Below are positions 37,596 to 47,716 of a stretch of 64,000 nt of DNA, in pieces. Position numbers and translations under genes: made by a program. Positions within the stretch are counted from its first letter, which is position 1; each line of letters begins with the position of its first letter. The notes below the pieces were generated by a model. The model was given only the letters and a program-made list of their open reading frames with translations, searched no databases and had not been told where the DNA came from. The DNA comes from Schizochytrium sp. CCTCC M209059 (lineage: Eukaryota > Sar > Bigyra > Thraustochytrida > Thraustochytriidae): positions 565,385 through 629,384 of the forward strand of contig KN805376.1 in assembly GCA_000818945.1 (NCBI GenBank). The letters are read 5' to 3'.

Positions 37596-38700
37596 GCTGT
37601 GCCCCTCCCTCGCTGCCGGCCGCGATTCCAGGTTTGCTGCAGAAAGTCAGACAGCCAGCCAAACACAGACACGGCGATTCCCGGGCGCGTCATGAGCTCC
37701 AACCAGCCCGCCACCGTGCACGGGCCATGGTGGCAGAACCGCGACACTGTCGTTCACCACCTGGCCCGCCCGCAGCTCGACCCGCGCTGTCGTGCGAGGC
37801 CTGGCATGCACGCAACGCACGCGCGCCGGATCCGCGCCGCGCAAGCAAGACCCTGCGCGCGAACCTCGACGCCGCGGGCGCCGCCGCCGCCGCCGCTCCC
37901 GCCGCCGGCCTCCGCCCGCCCTCGCCCGGCGCGCGAGCGAGGCCTCCTTCGCCGCCCCGCGAGCGCGAGCGAGAGCGCGAGCGAGGGCGATGAAGGCCGC
38001 CCCGCGAGCCGCGCCAGCTCGATCTGACGGGCCTTCTCTTCTTTCTTTTCTCGCCCGCGCCCAGGCTTCCCGAGCGCGACGCGCTGCGCCCGGCCGAGCG
38101 CGAAGACGCGGAGGAAGCGCGAGGGCTCCGGCCTCGAGGCTCGCGGCGGCGTCTCGCGGAGCCGGGCCCGGGCCTGGGAGCCTGAGGCGACGGCGCGGCC
38201 TGGGCCTCTTTCTTTCTTTCTTTCTTTCTTCTTTCTTTCTTTCTCTCGCGACGGCGGCGTGGTCGCTGGCCCCTATCTATCTCCCGAAAGGGCTCCTTGC
38301 CGGCGGGGTAGAAGAGGCACCGCGTGCATCTGCAACGCCTTCCTTCCTTCCGTGATCTAGCTCGATGCTCCTCATGAGAAGAGGCTGCAAGGCACACGGG
38401 AGAATGGGCGTCGGCGAACTCGCGAGAACAGCGTCGAGTCGAGTCAGGCGCCGCGACTGATGAGAATGGACGAACACGAAACCTGCGAGATCATGATGAT
38501 GATGGATAGGCCCGGTCTGTGTGCTCTGCTTCCGCGATGCCGAGATGCTCTCTCGCGCAGAGGTTTTGATCGTCTCGATGAGATGGGCAACAAGAGCAGC
38601 GAGCTGAGCGCCGGCACTGGCTTCGGTGAAAGCGTCAATCAATCACAAAAAGGGGCAAAAATCAGTTGTTTGCAAGGTATAGATCGAATGGCTTCTTCGA
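37596..38700. other. Spacer between transporters, no gene
   Basis: This is GC-rich, with low-complexity Arg/Ala-coding ORFs in several frames. A TTTC simple repeat lies at 38207-38244. No protein was recognised. It includes the 5' flank of the pseudogene and the 3' flank of transporter 3. Confidence 0.5.
38207..38244. repeat. TTTC tetranucleotide microsatellite
   Basis: About nine TTTC units are present with one single-base interruption. The tract is non-coding. Confidence 0.85.
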
Positions 38701-41700
38701 TCAGCGCTTGAGGTACGAAACGTAGGTGTAGCAGAGCGCGGTGATGATGCGAAAGCCGCCCGCGAAGCCGGCAAGGGCGCCAATGCAGAACTTCCAGTCG
38801 TGGGCCTCGTAGCCAAAGTTCTCGCGCGTAAACTCCCAAACGGTTTGACCCGTATCGAGCTCAAAGCAGCCAGGCTTCATCGGCGTCGCAGAGGCGTCCT
38901 CGCACGACAGCTGAGAGACTACGAGGGCGTTAAGCGCATAGCGAATCGGATTGATGGCCACGAGCCACTGCCAAAAACCAGGAATGTCGTCCCAGGCGAT
39001 CATGAGGCCCGAGCTGATGGACCAAAATCCCAGAGAAACGCCGCCCATAACATTTGCCACCTGATCATTGGGGCATGCGGTAGCGAGCAAATGACCCCAG
39101 AACGTCATGGTCATCATCAACAAAAAGTAGGCGAACCAAAAGAGGAAGAAGGAAACCGCATCGTGATACAGGTACACGATAAAGTAGAAGATGCTCACGT
39201 AAAGGAGCGTGGTGAACAACAGGTAGGGGAACTCCGACAACGTCTGGGCAATCACCATTGGCGTAACGCTGTAAAAGTTGGCCGCGCGCTCGCGGTAAAA
39301 CGGAGCCCGCTCGTCCATGATGGTGGGAATGGCCGTGTTGAGCGCAATGACGCCCATAAAGGTGGAGCAATGGTACAGCAAACCGATGAAACTCTGCACA
39401 TCCGAGGAGGACTCAATGCTGAGTCCATTGCGGAAAAAGGAAAAGCCAAAAAAGATGGCAATCACCACCGAGACCAGCACACGGGTCGTGTTGTATCCAG
39501 GGTTACGCCAAAAGGAAAGCCACCAGCGCTTCATGAGCTGGTCAGCTTGTGTTGCAAAGGTGCTCGCGTACCCATCGTCAAAGTGAAGCTCGCGACGCTC
39601 TTCAAGGTTGCGCTGAATGAGCGTCTCAATCGCCTCGTCATTCGTGCGGCGCAAATCACTCTCACGGTACTCGGCCGCGTAGTCTGCCTTGACCTTTTTG
39701 CCAGCACTCGCGCCAATCGCCTCGAGCATGTAGGTAGCCGGATTGTATCGTGGATTGGGCATGAGCTCCGTGCCAGGAATGGCCGCCAAGTAGTCGAGCA
39801 GCTTTTGCGAACCCTGACCGAGGTCGCCAAAGTACACCATCTCGCCACCGCGGCGAAGGAGAAGCAAACGGTCGAACTTCATAAAAATGTCCTTGGACGG
39901 CTGGTGGATCGTGCAAACAACTGTGCGCCCGGCGCGCGCAATGCGGTCCAGGCCGTCCATGACGATACGCGCCGAGTTGGCGTCGAGACCCGAGGTCGGC
40001 TCGTCTGCAAAGATAATGGCTGGGTTGGCAGCCAGCTCGACAGCAATAGTCACCCGTTTGGCCTGCTCAGTGGTCAAGCCACCCGATGTCTTGAAGCCAA
40101 TGGCGAAATCGCGAATGTTTTCGAGCTTGAGCGTGTCAATAACTTGTTCCACAAAGCGATCCTTCTCGGCCCGAGGAATGCGCGCAGGCTGCCGCAGGTA
40201 GGCTGAAAAGGTAATGGCCTCGTGCACGGTCGCGTTCGGGCTGTGAATGTCCATCTGCTCCACATAGCCAATGATCCGGGAGAAGCTCGTCTTTTCTTGC
40301 GGACGGCCATTGACCAGGACCTCGCCACGAATCTTGCCTCCCGTCTTGCGCAGCGCCAAGACGTCCATCAAAGTTGATTTACCAGCACCACTGCTGCCCA
40401 TCAGAGCCGTCAAGGTTCCCGCCTCGGCATATCCTGTGATGCCCTTGAGAAGGTCCAAGTTGTAGCTGCCCTTGCTGTCCTCGGGGCCTTGCACAGAGTA
40501 CCAGAGATCGCGAAAGACGAGATCAGCTGGCTCAAAATCTTCCGGAGCAAGCGAAGTATGAATGCGCACGGCGACATCATTGTCGGCCGGCGTGTCCGCA
40601 GAGGAGGCGCCCGACTTGTTGCCCTCCACGGCCCCAATCGGGCGATTGCCAATTTCCATCATGGAGCTCGTGTTGCGCTCCTTCCAGACGCGCTCCACTT
40701 CGGCAACGTCCGGATCGTGCGTGTCTTCTGCATCAGGACCTGCCTTTGTTTGGCGGCCGCCGTTGTCCTCATAGCGCACGTACTCGTACGTGAGGAAACT
40801 AATGAAAACGTAGAGGATTCCGTAGGCGACGAGCATGAGAATGCCGCCCCAAAGATACTTGTCATCCTCGGTCACGCCAAAGAGGCTGAGTGAATAGGTT
40901 CGCTGCGCATCGGTAAAAGCTTTCGAGCCAAATATGACCAGACACGCAGACCGAAAGGCCCATCCAATTGGCGAAAGCCAATAGATCCAAATGAACCACA
41001 CTGGAATTTGGTCCGCTGTGATGATGTAGCCGCTAAATAGAACTGTTGAACCGATGGAAATGGCTGCAAGGACCTGTGAGATGGAGGGGGTTGGTGAGAT
41101 TGCACCGATGGCGCGAAGATAGCCTCCAAAGGAAAAATTCATGGCAAACAGCACGACCACAAAGAGCATGAAGCGAGCTCCGGTGTCGATCACCCCGGTC
41201 TGTGTAGCGTCTCCCCACGGCACGAGCGCGGAGAGAAAGAACACGAGTGTCGCGAGAAGAATGGACTCGACGAGAGCAATCGGCAGAACCACCGCAGTCT
41301 CGCTGAGCACATAGTTGATGGTCCGGAAGAAAAAGCTTCCGCTTTGCTTGTAGTACACGGGGCGCTGTGCGAGAACGACCGGCATTTGTGCCAAGCCGGA
41401 GAGAAGACTTTGCATGAGGACCGCAAAGAGGATGCCGAAGCGCTGCGTGGCAGGGGTTTGATCGTCGTTGGCATTTGTGGGTAGATTTGGGTCCAAGCTG
41501 AGAAAGATGGAGCCCATGAAGACACCCATGACGATGGCCTGGCCAATGCGCGCCCCAAGAAAGGCACCATCACGAAAGGTCAGCTTGAGCTGGCGCACGA
41601 AAATGAGATTGAGCTCCTTGCAAAAAGAGTTTGCGTAGACGGGCGTGTTGACCGAGTAGAGCTCGCGCTGCACGGGAGACTCAATCTTGTTCCCCGGGTT

Positions 41701-43182
41701 GGACCAGTATGCCGTGGCGTCCCGCTTTTTCTGGGAAAAGGGCGATTCGAGCCAAGCTCTGGCCATCTCTTCTTCGTCAGATGGCGCATTGGCATGCGTT
41801 TGGTATCGTGTGCGAGCTGGTGTCGTGACCTCTTGGATAAAGTCGGCAATGTCACGATCATGAGGACAATCGAAGCCAATACTGGAAAAGTACGGGAGCA
41901 CGTCCTCGCGCGGGCCATGAAAGACAATATGTCCAAGGGCGAGAATGAGAATTTCGTCGAAAAGCGAATAGGTCTCAGGCGGTGGCTGGAGCAAAGCAAC
42001 CACCGGCGTCAAGGCCAGGCTTTTCGCGACGCCCGTAATGCGACGACAAATGTCAAAGGTCGCAGCACTGTCGAGGCCGGTGGAGATCTGATCGTACAGG
42101 GCGATGGGGCGTCGGCCCATGAGCATCTCCGCGGAGGTGACGCGCTTCTTTTCGCCTCCAGAGACGCCGCGGAGCAGCTCATCGCCAACGATGGTGTCGG
42201 CAGCGTTGGTGAGGGCAAGGTTGTCAATGATGAATTGGGGCAGATCCTCGAGCTGCTCGCGAATGTGTGCCCACTCTTCCTCTGATATTTCATCCGAGAC
42301 GCCCGAGCGGGTCATGACGTGCTGCGCCATCTCGGGGCCTCCGAAGCAGTCGTACGCAAATTGTAAGGTCTCGCGGACCGTAAGCACGGGGCAATGCACA
42401 TCGACCTGACCGATAAAGGTGATGAGCTTGCGCAGATAAATCTCTTTGGCGGTGAATCCAGAGTAGAAGATATCGCCCGAAAGCTTGCGTGCGTGACCTG
42501 TCTTAGCGCGCCCTGACAGCACCTTGAAGAGCGAGCTGACACCGCAGCCGGGAGGGCCGAGGACGAGTGTGGACTTTCCGGCTTCAAAGACGCCCGAGAC
42601 GTTGCGCAGGATGGGCAAATCGAGACGACGTGACTTGTCGCAAGCAAAAAAGGGGGTCAGCATCTTGTAAAAGGTGGTGCCCACGGTAGAGATGCCAACG
42701 TCGACTTTGCGAACATTGACCGAGTAGGTGAGGTTCTGAAAGGCAAGGTTGACGGGCCACGTGTCGTCGCCCTCTGCACGCGCTATCATGTTGGCGTATT
42801 GTACCATTGTCATTTGTCGATCGACGGGCTCGAGCGTTGTTCCGAGTCGCGAGGGTGCTCGGATCAAGCCTTGGTCCATGAGTTGTCCCAGGAGACCGAC
42901 TTCCTCGCGCGTGAGTGTGACCTGGACCTTTTCCTTGTCCGTGGTGTTTTGCCGCTGGGCTTGTTTCTGAAGCCGTCCCAAGAGGGCTCGGATTCTCGTT
43001 GCTTCTTCCTCGTTGGGTCGTTGCGCCTTGCGTCGAGACTCGCCCTCTTCAACGTTGAACGCGTCATCCTTCGCCGTGCCATCTTCGCCGAGGATGACAT
43101 CTCCTTCCTCGTCGGTCAAGGTCTCGGTCTCGATCTCGGTCTCTGTCTCGACCTTGCGAGGTACTTCGCTGTCAGCCAGCAT
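38701..43182 (-). CDS. PDR-type full-size ABCG transporter 3
   Basis: This is an intronless 1493-residue transporter, diverged from copies 1 and 2 along its whole length. NBD1 P-loop is GPPGCGVSS (about residue 212; Val for Lys and Ser for Thr), signature VSGGEKKRVTSAEM, and Walker B ALYDQISTGLDS (Gln for Glu). NBD2 has intact GSSGAGKST (about 932), GLTTEQAKRVTIAVEL and FADEPTSGLDANS; here the signature reads LTTEQ rather than LSTEQ. The acidic N-terminal tail has a Thr-Glu repeat (ETETEIETETLTDEE). It ends in YVSYLKR. The sense-strand leader just before the ATG is a GCAAGCAAGCAAGC repeat, which is why the upstream in-frame GTG was rejected as start. A lipid or drug efflux role is inferred from the family. 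Confidence 0.94.
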   Translation of the reverse strand: MLADSEVPRKVETETEIETETLTDEEGDVILGEDGTAKDDAFNVEEGESRRKAQRPNEEEATRIRALLGRLQKQAQRQNTTDKEKVQVTLTREEVGLLGQLMDQGLIRAPSRLGTTLEPVDRQMTMVQYANMIARAEGDDTWPVNLAFQNLTYSVNVRKVDVGISTVGTTFYKMLTPFFACDKSRRLDLPILRNVSGVFEAGKSTLVLGPPGCGVSSLFKVLSGRAKTGHARKLSGDIFYSGFTAKEIYLRKLITFIGQVDVHCPVLTVRETLQFAYDCFGGPEMAQHVMTRSGVSDEISEEEWAHIREQLEDLPQFIIDNLALTNAADTIVGDELLRGVSGGEKKRVTSAEMLMGRRPIALYDQISTGLDSAATFDICRRITGVAKSLALTPVVALLQPPPETYSLFDEILILALGHIVFHGPREDVLPYFSSIGFDCPHDRDIADFIQEVTTPARTRYQTHANAPSDEEEMARAWLESPFSQKKRDATAYWSNPGNKIESPVQRELYSVNTPVYANSFCKELNLIFVRQLKLTFRDGAFLGARIGQAIVMGVFMGSIFLSLDPNLPTNANDDQTPATQRFGILFAVLMQSLLSGLAQMPVVLAQRPVYYKQSGSFFFRTINYVLSETAVVLPIALVESILLATLVFFLSALVPWGDATQTGVIDTGARFMLFVVVLFAMNFSFGGYLRAIGAISPTPSISQVLAAISIGSTVLFSGYIITADQIPVWFIWIYWLSPIGWAFRSACLVIFGSKAFTDAQRTYSLSLFGVTEDDKYLWGGILMLVAYGILYVFISFLTYEYVRYEDNGGRQTKAGPDAEDTHDPDVAEVERVWKERNTSSMMEIGNRPIGAVEGNKSGASSADTPADNDVAVRIHTSLAPEDFEPADLVFRDLWYSVQGPEDSKGSYNLDLLKGITGYAEAGTLTALMGSSGAGKSTLMDVLALRKTGGKIRGEVLVNGRPQEKTSFSRIIGYVEQMDIHSPNATVHEAITFSAYLRQPARIPRAEKDRFVEQVIDTLKLENIRDFAIGFKTSGGLTTEQAKRVTIAVELAANPAIIFADEPTSGLDANSARIVMDGLDRIARAGRTVVCTIHQPSKDIFMKFDRLLLLRRGGEMVYFGDLGQGSQKLLDYLAAIPGTELMPNPRYNPATYMLEAIGASAGKKVKADYAAEYRESDLRRTNDEAIETLIQRNLEERRELHFDDGYASTFATQADQLMKRWWLSFWRNPGYNTTRVLVSVVIAIFFGFSFFRNGLSIESSSDVQSFIGLLYHCSTFMGVIALNTAIPTIMDERAPFYRERAANFYSVTPMVIAQTLSEFPYLLFTTLLYVSIFYFIVYLYHDAVSFFLFWFAYFLLMMTMTFWGHLLATACPNDQVANVMGGVSLGFWSISSGLMIAWDDIPGFWQWLVAINPIRYALNALVVSQLSCEDASATPMKPGCFELDTGQTVWEFTRENFGYEAHDWKFCIGALAGFAGGFRIITALCYTYVSYLKR

Positions 43183-43192
43183 CGTGGTTGAC

Positions 43193-43210
43193 CTGCTTGC
43201 TTGCTTGCCT
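43193..43210 (-). repeat. GCAA repeat in transporter 3 leader
   Basis: On the sense (minus) strand this reads AGGCAAGCAAGCAAGCAG, ending 10 bases before the ATG at 43182. It is the same motif class and orientation as the leaders of the YciI-like, mL53, Zn2Cys6 and thymidine-phosphorylase genes. Confidence 0.7.
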
Positions 43211-44469
43211 TCGACGCCACGACTCGCCACTCACTGCCAGTGGCGCTTTCGAGCGACGACCTCCGCTCACGCACGTTGGCGCACGCACGCAGGTCTTCTG
43301 GAGTCCCTGCAACTTGGTTCTTGTTTTGACGTTTCGGGTTTGCCTTGTCTTCCGCAGCCGTGCGTGCCGTCACGGCCCGCCAGGTATTTCCAGTGAGTGA
43401 GCGGGAGGCACCTCGAGTGACGCTCCTCGAGCGGTTCACCGCCGCTGCCCCTGAGAGTCACACACGCACTCTGGACAGCCGCGCTGCGTCCTCCCCTTTT
43501 CCACTTTCAACAATATCGCCAGGACGTGCGTGCGAGCGAGCAAGCAACCTAGCGTGTGTCGCGGCCGCGGTAGGTCGGCGTAGCCCTGCAAGGCCAGCCA
43601 GCCAGCCAGCCAGCCACCCACCCACCCACCCGCTGCGCAGCTCACGAGGGCGCACAAAGTCTGCGCGGCATTCGGCTGAAGCCTTCTCCACCTCTTACCC
43701 CGTGGCGCCGAACCCGCACGGCTTGGCCGCGCTCCATTTCCGACGCGCAGCTAGCTTGCAGCTAGCTGCAGCTGCGCAGACCCCGCCTGCGCCTGCTTTC
43801 GCTTGCTCGCTTGCTCTCGCCTGCTCTCGCTTGCTTGCTCACGGTGCGCCCCCCGAGCGCTCTCGGCGCTCTCGCGGCGTCTTCTTCGCCCGGGTCGATT
43901 GACGAGGGCGGTCTCGCACGTCTCGCCTCGCGTCGGGCAGCGGGCCCGCGGGGGTCGCGAGGCGTTCGCCTGTGGCGGCTCGGCGGCGCCATCGATCGGC
44001 GAGGGCTGATCTCCAGGCCCTGCCGGCGCGGGGGCCAGTGGTGGATGAATCAATCGTTGAAGTCAGGTCACCTATCTTTCTTCACCTGGAGAGCTCGGCG
44101 GTGGCTGGGCACCCACAGTGGCCTCCGCCGTGGTAGTTTCGGACCGTTCCCCGCGTTCTCGTGTCCCAGGTTGGGTTGAGGCCGTCATGACGCGCGCGAA
44201 GCGGGACCGCGCCCGCGCCGGCCCTGCGCGCGCCCCGAGGCCGGCCTCCGCGCGCGCAAGACGCGACCTTTGCTTCCGGCGAAAAGGATTTGCGCGGGCG
44301 TCGCAGACAGCGCCGCGTTGAGCCGCGAGCCGCCACGAAGAGCCCCAGGATTGCCACTGCACGCGCGGCGGGGACCCTTGCAGGCTCTGCGTCCGACGAT
44401 GCGGGGACCCCCGCTTGTGTACCTAGGTGTGCGCCTTTGCGTGAGGAAGACTTGGGAGGAGGCAGCGGC

Positions 44470-44511
<42 letters not shown>
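44470..44511. repeat. CTTG tetranucleotide array
   Basis: About ten uninterrupted GCTT units are present. The complementary-orientation (CAAG) array lies 1.2 kb to the right at 45749. Confidence 0.9.
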
Positions 44512-45376
44512 GCAGACCCCCTTCGGAGTTGCCGAGAAGAGCGCGGCGCGTTCTGCGCTGCACGGCGGAAGGGGACAAGCGCTGGCGGCCGCGGCTTGCG
44601 GCGACGAGACCGGGTATCTTTCGTATTTTGTCGTTTTCTTAAGCACGGCACAGCTCGCTCAAAGCGGACGGACGCCGGTCAAGTTGCGGCGTTTCGCTCT
44701 TTGAGTTCCTGGGCCGAATCGGAAGCAGCCAGCGGCAGCTCGCGGTACCCGCAACATGCATGCAACGCAACGCAGCCTGTACCGCCTCTGGCCTGCGGGC
44801 CTAACCAGGCCTGGGCCTAGCTAGCGCCGCGATCAATTACTTGCAGTTGCTTGCTGCAAGCGATGCGTGCGGCCGCGATGTCAGCATCACGACCTCGAGA
44901 TGATCATCCGCCGCGCGAGGCCCGTCGTGTTCGCGGATTCGTCAACCACGTGCAAAGTGGTTGCTCAGCTGGCGGGGTGCAACGTCCAAGATGGGGTCCA
45001 CACGCCACGAGCTTTGATGCGATTTGTGCAATGGCCGACGGAAGAGACATTGCTTTGGACGGAGGGGCGTATGTCGAGATGCTGACGTTCGCTCGCGTCT
45101 GGAGGACGACGCGCCAAACCGAATCTTCGACGATAGCAACCTGGCTCAAGCTGGTTTTTGCCACTCAAGGAAGCTTCTGTCGCGAATTTGTCAGCGTTTG
45201 GTAACCAGGGCGGTCTATTTGCAGCCTGGGCTTTGTCCGCAGGCCGGCTGGCCTCTGCCCGCCCTTATGCTCGTACTCTCAACCCCACCCCCCCAACCAT
45301 CCAAATGATCATGTCCAAACAACGGCCTTGTGCGTCAAGGCAAAGCTGATATCAGCCCCGAACAACCTGACGACTC

Positions 45377-45412
45377 AGCAGCAGCAGCAGCAGCGGCGGC
45401 GGCGGCGGCAGC
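45377..45412. repeat. CAG/CGG trinucleotide run
   Basis: Tandem CAG units change to CGG units. The run is non-coding by context. Confidence 0.85.
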
Positions 45413-45748
45413 AAGCACGAGTCATTGGCTTCTTGATGAATTTATGACGACAAAAACGCAATACAATGCGATGCGAGGTAACGATGACCTCGAACCGACT
45501 GACTGACTGACTAAACCCCTTAAGCACGGCAGAAGATGACACGAACTCGAGCGCCTGACTAGCGATCACGAGCAGCTGTGCGATCATCGATCGATCGCTC
45601 GCTCGCTGGCTCGCTCCCTCGTCTCTTCTTGACGGGCCGAGGCCTGATGTTTTGATTCTTTGATCTATTTCGAATGACTTTCACCGACTGTGACACGTCA
45701 CCGTGAATGAGTGAACGAACACTGCAAACAGTTTTGCGAGACCGGACC

Positions 45749-45800
45749 AAGCAAGCAAGCAAGCAAGGAAGGCAAGCAAGCAAGCAAGGCAAGCAAGTAG
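45749..45800 (+). repeat. CAAG array in thymidine-phosphorylase leader
   Basis: Repeated GCAA units with single-base variants (GGAA, GTAG) lie 85-135 bases upstream of the chosen ATG at 45884. If translated from an ATG at 45707 it would give a Lys/Gln/Ser repeat, so it is more likely untranslated leader. Confidence 0.75.
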
Positions 45801-45883
45801 GCAAGCCACTTCACCGTTTGCGCGCGAAACCTCGACGCACGCGAGGGGCGGGGGAGGCGGTGGAAAAGCAGCTCACAGAGGTC

Positions 45884-47509
45884 ATGATCATGCGACACGC
45901 GCTCGCGCGGCTCGGGCGCGGCGGCGCGGCGCGCTCTGTTGTGCAAAGTGCGCCGCCGACCAGGACGGCGCAACGCACCTGGTCAACATCATCGTCTTCG
46001 TCGTCGTCGTCGCCATCGTCGTCGTCTTCGTCAAAGACGACGTTGAGCGCCGCAGCGGGAGCAGCCAGCGGCGCGGCGATGGAGCAGGACCAAATGCCAG
46101 TGTCTGCGAGCCTGCTCTTGCAGAAACGGCAGCGTGGAGAGGAGTTCTCGGCCTCGGAAATGCGATGGTTTGTCGACTCGTGTGTGGAAATGCGCCCAGA
46201 GGTACTCGGGCCAGAGCAGGCTAGTGCACTGCTCATGGCCATGAGTCTGAGCGAAAGCAATGGCGGCTTGACAACGCAAGAAACCGTCTACATGGCTCAA
46301 GCCATTGCGGATTCCGGCGCAAAGGTAAAACTTCCAGACGACGAACCCTCGGTTAGCCTGTACAGCGGGGTCGGCGACAAAACCTCGCTCATTGTGGTCC
46401 CGGTTTGCGCCTCGTGCGGAATCAAGGTTCCCAAAATCTCAGACCGCGGCTTCATCGGAGGCATTGTCGACAAGCTCGAGTGTATTCCCGGTTTTCGCGT
46501 CAAAATGCCCGAACAAGACTTTGTTCAAATCGTGGAGGAGGTAAACGCGGCCATTGTCGCGCCTTTTCCCGATATCGTGCCCGCCGATGAACCCTTGCGC
46601 AGAATCCGGGAACTCTTGTACATTTCCGAGAACTTGCCACTCATGGCCGCCTCGGTCGTTGGAAAAAAGCTCGCCGGCGGTACGAGCTCCTTCCTCTTTG
46701 ACGTAAAGACTGGGTCTGGCACGGCATTAGCCGACGTCAATGCCGCCGTCAGCTTTGCGCAAAAGCTTGTTGTGGCTGCTCGGGGGACCGAGCGTTCTGC
46801 ATCGGCCTTTGTGACGAGCATGCATCAGCCGCTCGGCTACGCCATCGGAAGCTATCTCGAGCTCGTGGAGTGTCTGCAGATCCTCAACGGCCAGCACACG
46901 CGTACCGGCAATCTCCGAGACATCAGTTTTCTTCTCTCGGCGCAAGTTCTCCTGCAAGCAGGCAAATGCTCGACGCTAGAAGAGGGCTACAATATGGCTG
47001 TCGAGTCCATCACTTCGGGCCGCGCCATGGAGAGCTTTCGCAAGATGGTCGAGGCCCAAGGCGGCGATCTCGAGTTTATTGCCAAGGCGCTTGAGCCGGG
47101 CCCGTCTCCCTACACGGTGGAGCGCCGCATTGAGGTTCGTGTCGAGCCGGGAGACCTCGAGCACATTGAGTCCGAGTTGCCTGTAGATAGCACGATTGAC
47201 GACGCGACGCGCATTGTTGGCATTGATACGATTGTGCTCGGAGAGCTCAGCAAGAAACTTGGCGCTTTCCGCTCCGTCGCCTCGGACAATATTGATTTTG
47301 GCAGTGGCATCGAGCTACAGCGCTCCTTGTCCGAGGCCGTGCACCCGGGCGACATCCTTTGCACTTTGTACACGAATAATGCGCGCACCTCGGATGCGGA
47401 CCTTTGCAAGGCTGCGCGCAAAGCCTTTTCTTTCGAGCGTGGGCCTGTGTCTGCACAGCCGCTCATCTTCGCCTTTATTGACGGCGAGGGCGGAGTCACC
47501 AATCTTTAA
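45884..47509 (+). CDS. Divergent thymidine/pyrimidine phosphorylase homologue
   Basis: This is a 541-residue protein. The N-terminus (MIMRHALARLGRGGAARSV) looks like a mitochondrial presequence, followed by a poly-Ser linker. From about residue 75 it follows the nucleoside phosphorylase II family: helical domain LLQKRQRGEEFSASEMRWFV, GVGDKTSLIVVPVCASCGIKVPKIS, DKLECIPGF, PADEPLRRIREL, ASVVGKKLAGG, FDVKTGSGTA and MHQPLGYAIG. The base-binding trio Arg (about 241), Ser (about 257) and Lys (about 261) keeps the 15- and 4-residue spacing seen in bacterial enzymes (R171, S186, K190). The phosphate/ribose loop is altered: KHSTGGVGD becomes VSLYSGVGD (catalytic His lost), and GRGLGHTGGT is shortened to DRGFIGGI. 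Phosphorolysis is therefore doubtful. Family membership is secure; activity is not. Confidence 0.8.
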   Translation: MIMRHALARLGRGGAARSVVQSAPPTRTAQRTWSTSSSSSSSSPSSSSSSKTTLSAAAGAASGAAMEQDQMPVSASLLLQKRQRGEEFSASEMRWFVDSCVEMRPEVLGPEQASALLMAMSLSESNGGLTTQETVYMAQAIADSGAKVKLPDDEPSVSLYSGVGDKTSLIVVPVCASCGIKVPKISDRGFIGGIVDKLECIPGFRVKMPEQDFVQIVEEVNAAIVAPFPDIVPADEPLRRIRELLYISENLPLMAASVVGKKLAGGTSSFLFDVKTGSGTALADVNAAVSFAQKLVVAARGTERSASAFVTSMHQPLGYAIGSYLELVECLQILNGQHTRTGNLRDISFLLSAQVLLQAGKCSTLEEGYNMAVESITSGRAMESFRKMVEAQGGDLEFIAKALEPGPSPYTVERRIEVRVEPGDLEHIESELPVDSTIDDATRIVGIDTIVLGELSKKLGAFRSVASDNIDFGSGIELQRSLSEAVHPGDILCTLYTNNARTSDADLCKAARKAFSFERGPVSAQPLIFAFIDGEGGVTNL

Positions 47510-47716
47510 TATTTTGTTCACATTTCAGCCGCTTTTTTTCTTTTTCGGAATGCACAATGCGCGCGCACAAAGCAAAACCCACCCAGACATCGCGATCACT
47601 TGCAAGGATCTTCAATGCCCTGACTCGCATCCTTTGCCTTCGACCTTCCTTCTTAGGCAAGTTCCCATAAAAGAAGGGCGAAAAAAAAGGGGGTGTGCAC
47701 CAAGAACAGGGTGAGA

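Larger units (their letters stand above)
43183..45883. other. 2.7-kb gene-free repeat-rich spacer
   Basis: This divergent region lies between transporter 3 (minus) and the thymidine-phosphorylase homologue (plus). It holds CTTG arrays on the left and CAAG arrays on the right (43193-43210, 44470-44511, 45749-45800), CAGCC/CACCC units (43597-43632), a CAG/CGG run (45377-45412) and the palindrome AGGCCTGGGCCTAG at 44807. ORFs of 100-190 codons here translate the repeats and carry no recognisable domain. Confidence 0.55.

Noticed and set aside
43345..43902. 185-codon plus-strand ORF
   Set aside because: It reads through CAGCC and CTTGC repeats and shows no conserved pattern.
44851..45204. 117-codon plus-strand ORF upstream of the thymidine-phosphorylase homologue
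   Set aside because: It has mixed composition but no motif and no splice link to the downstream gene; overlapping ORFs are equally long.
45707..45883. Upstream ATG extending the thymidine-phosphorylase homologue by 59 codons
   Set aside because: The extension would translate the GCAA repeat; the later ATG gives a credible mitochondrial presequence.
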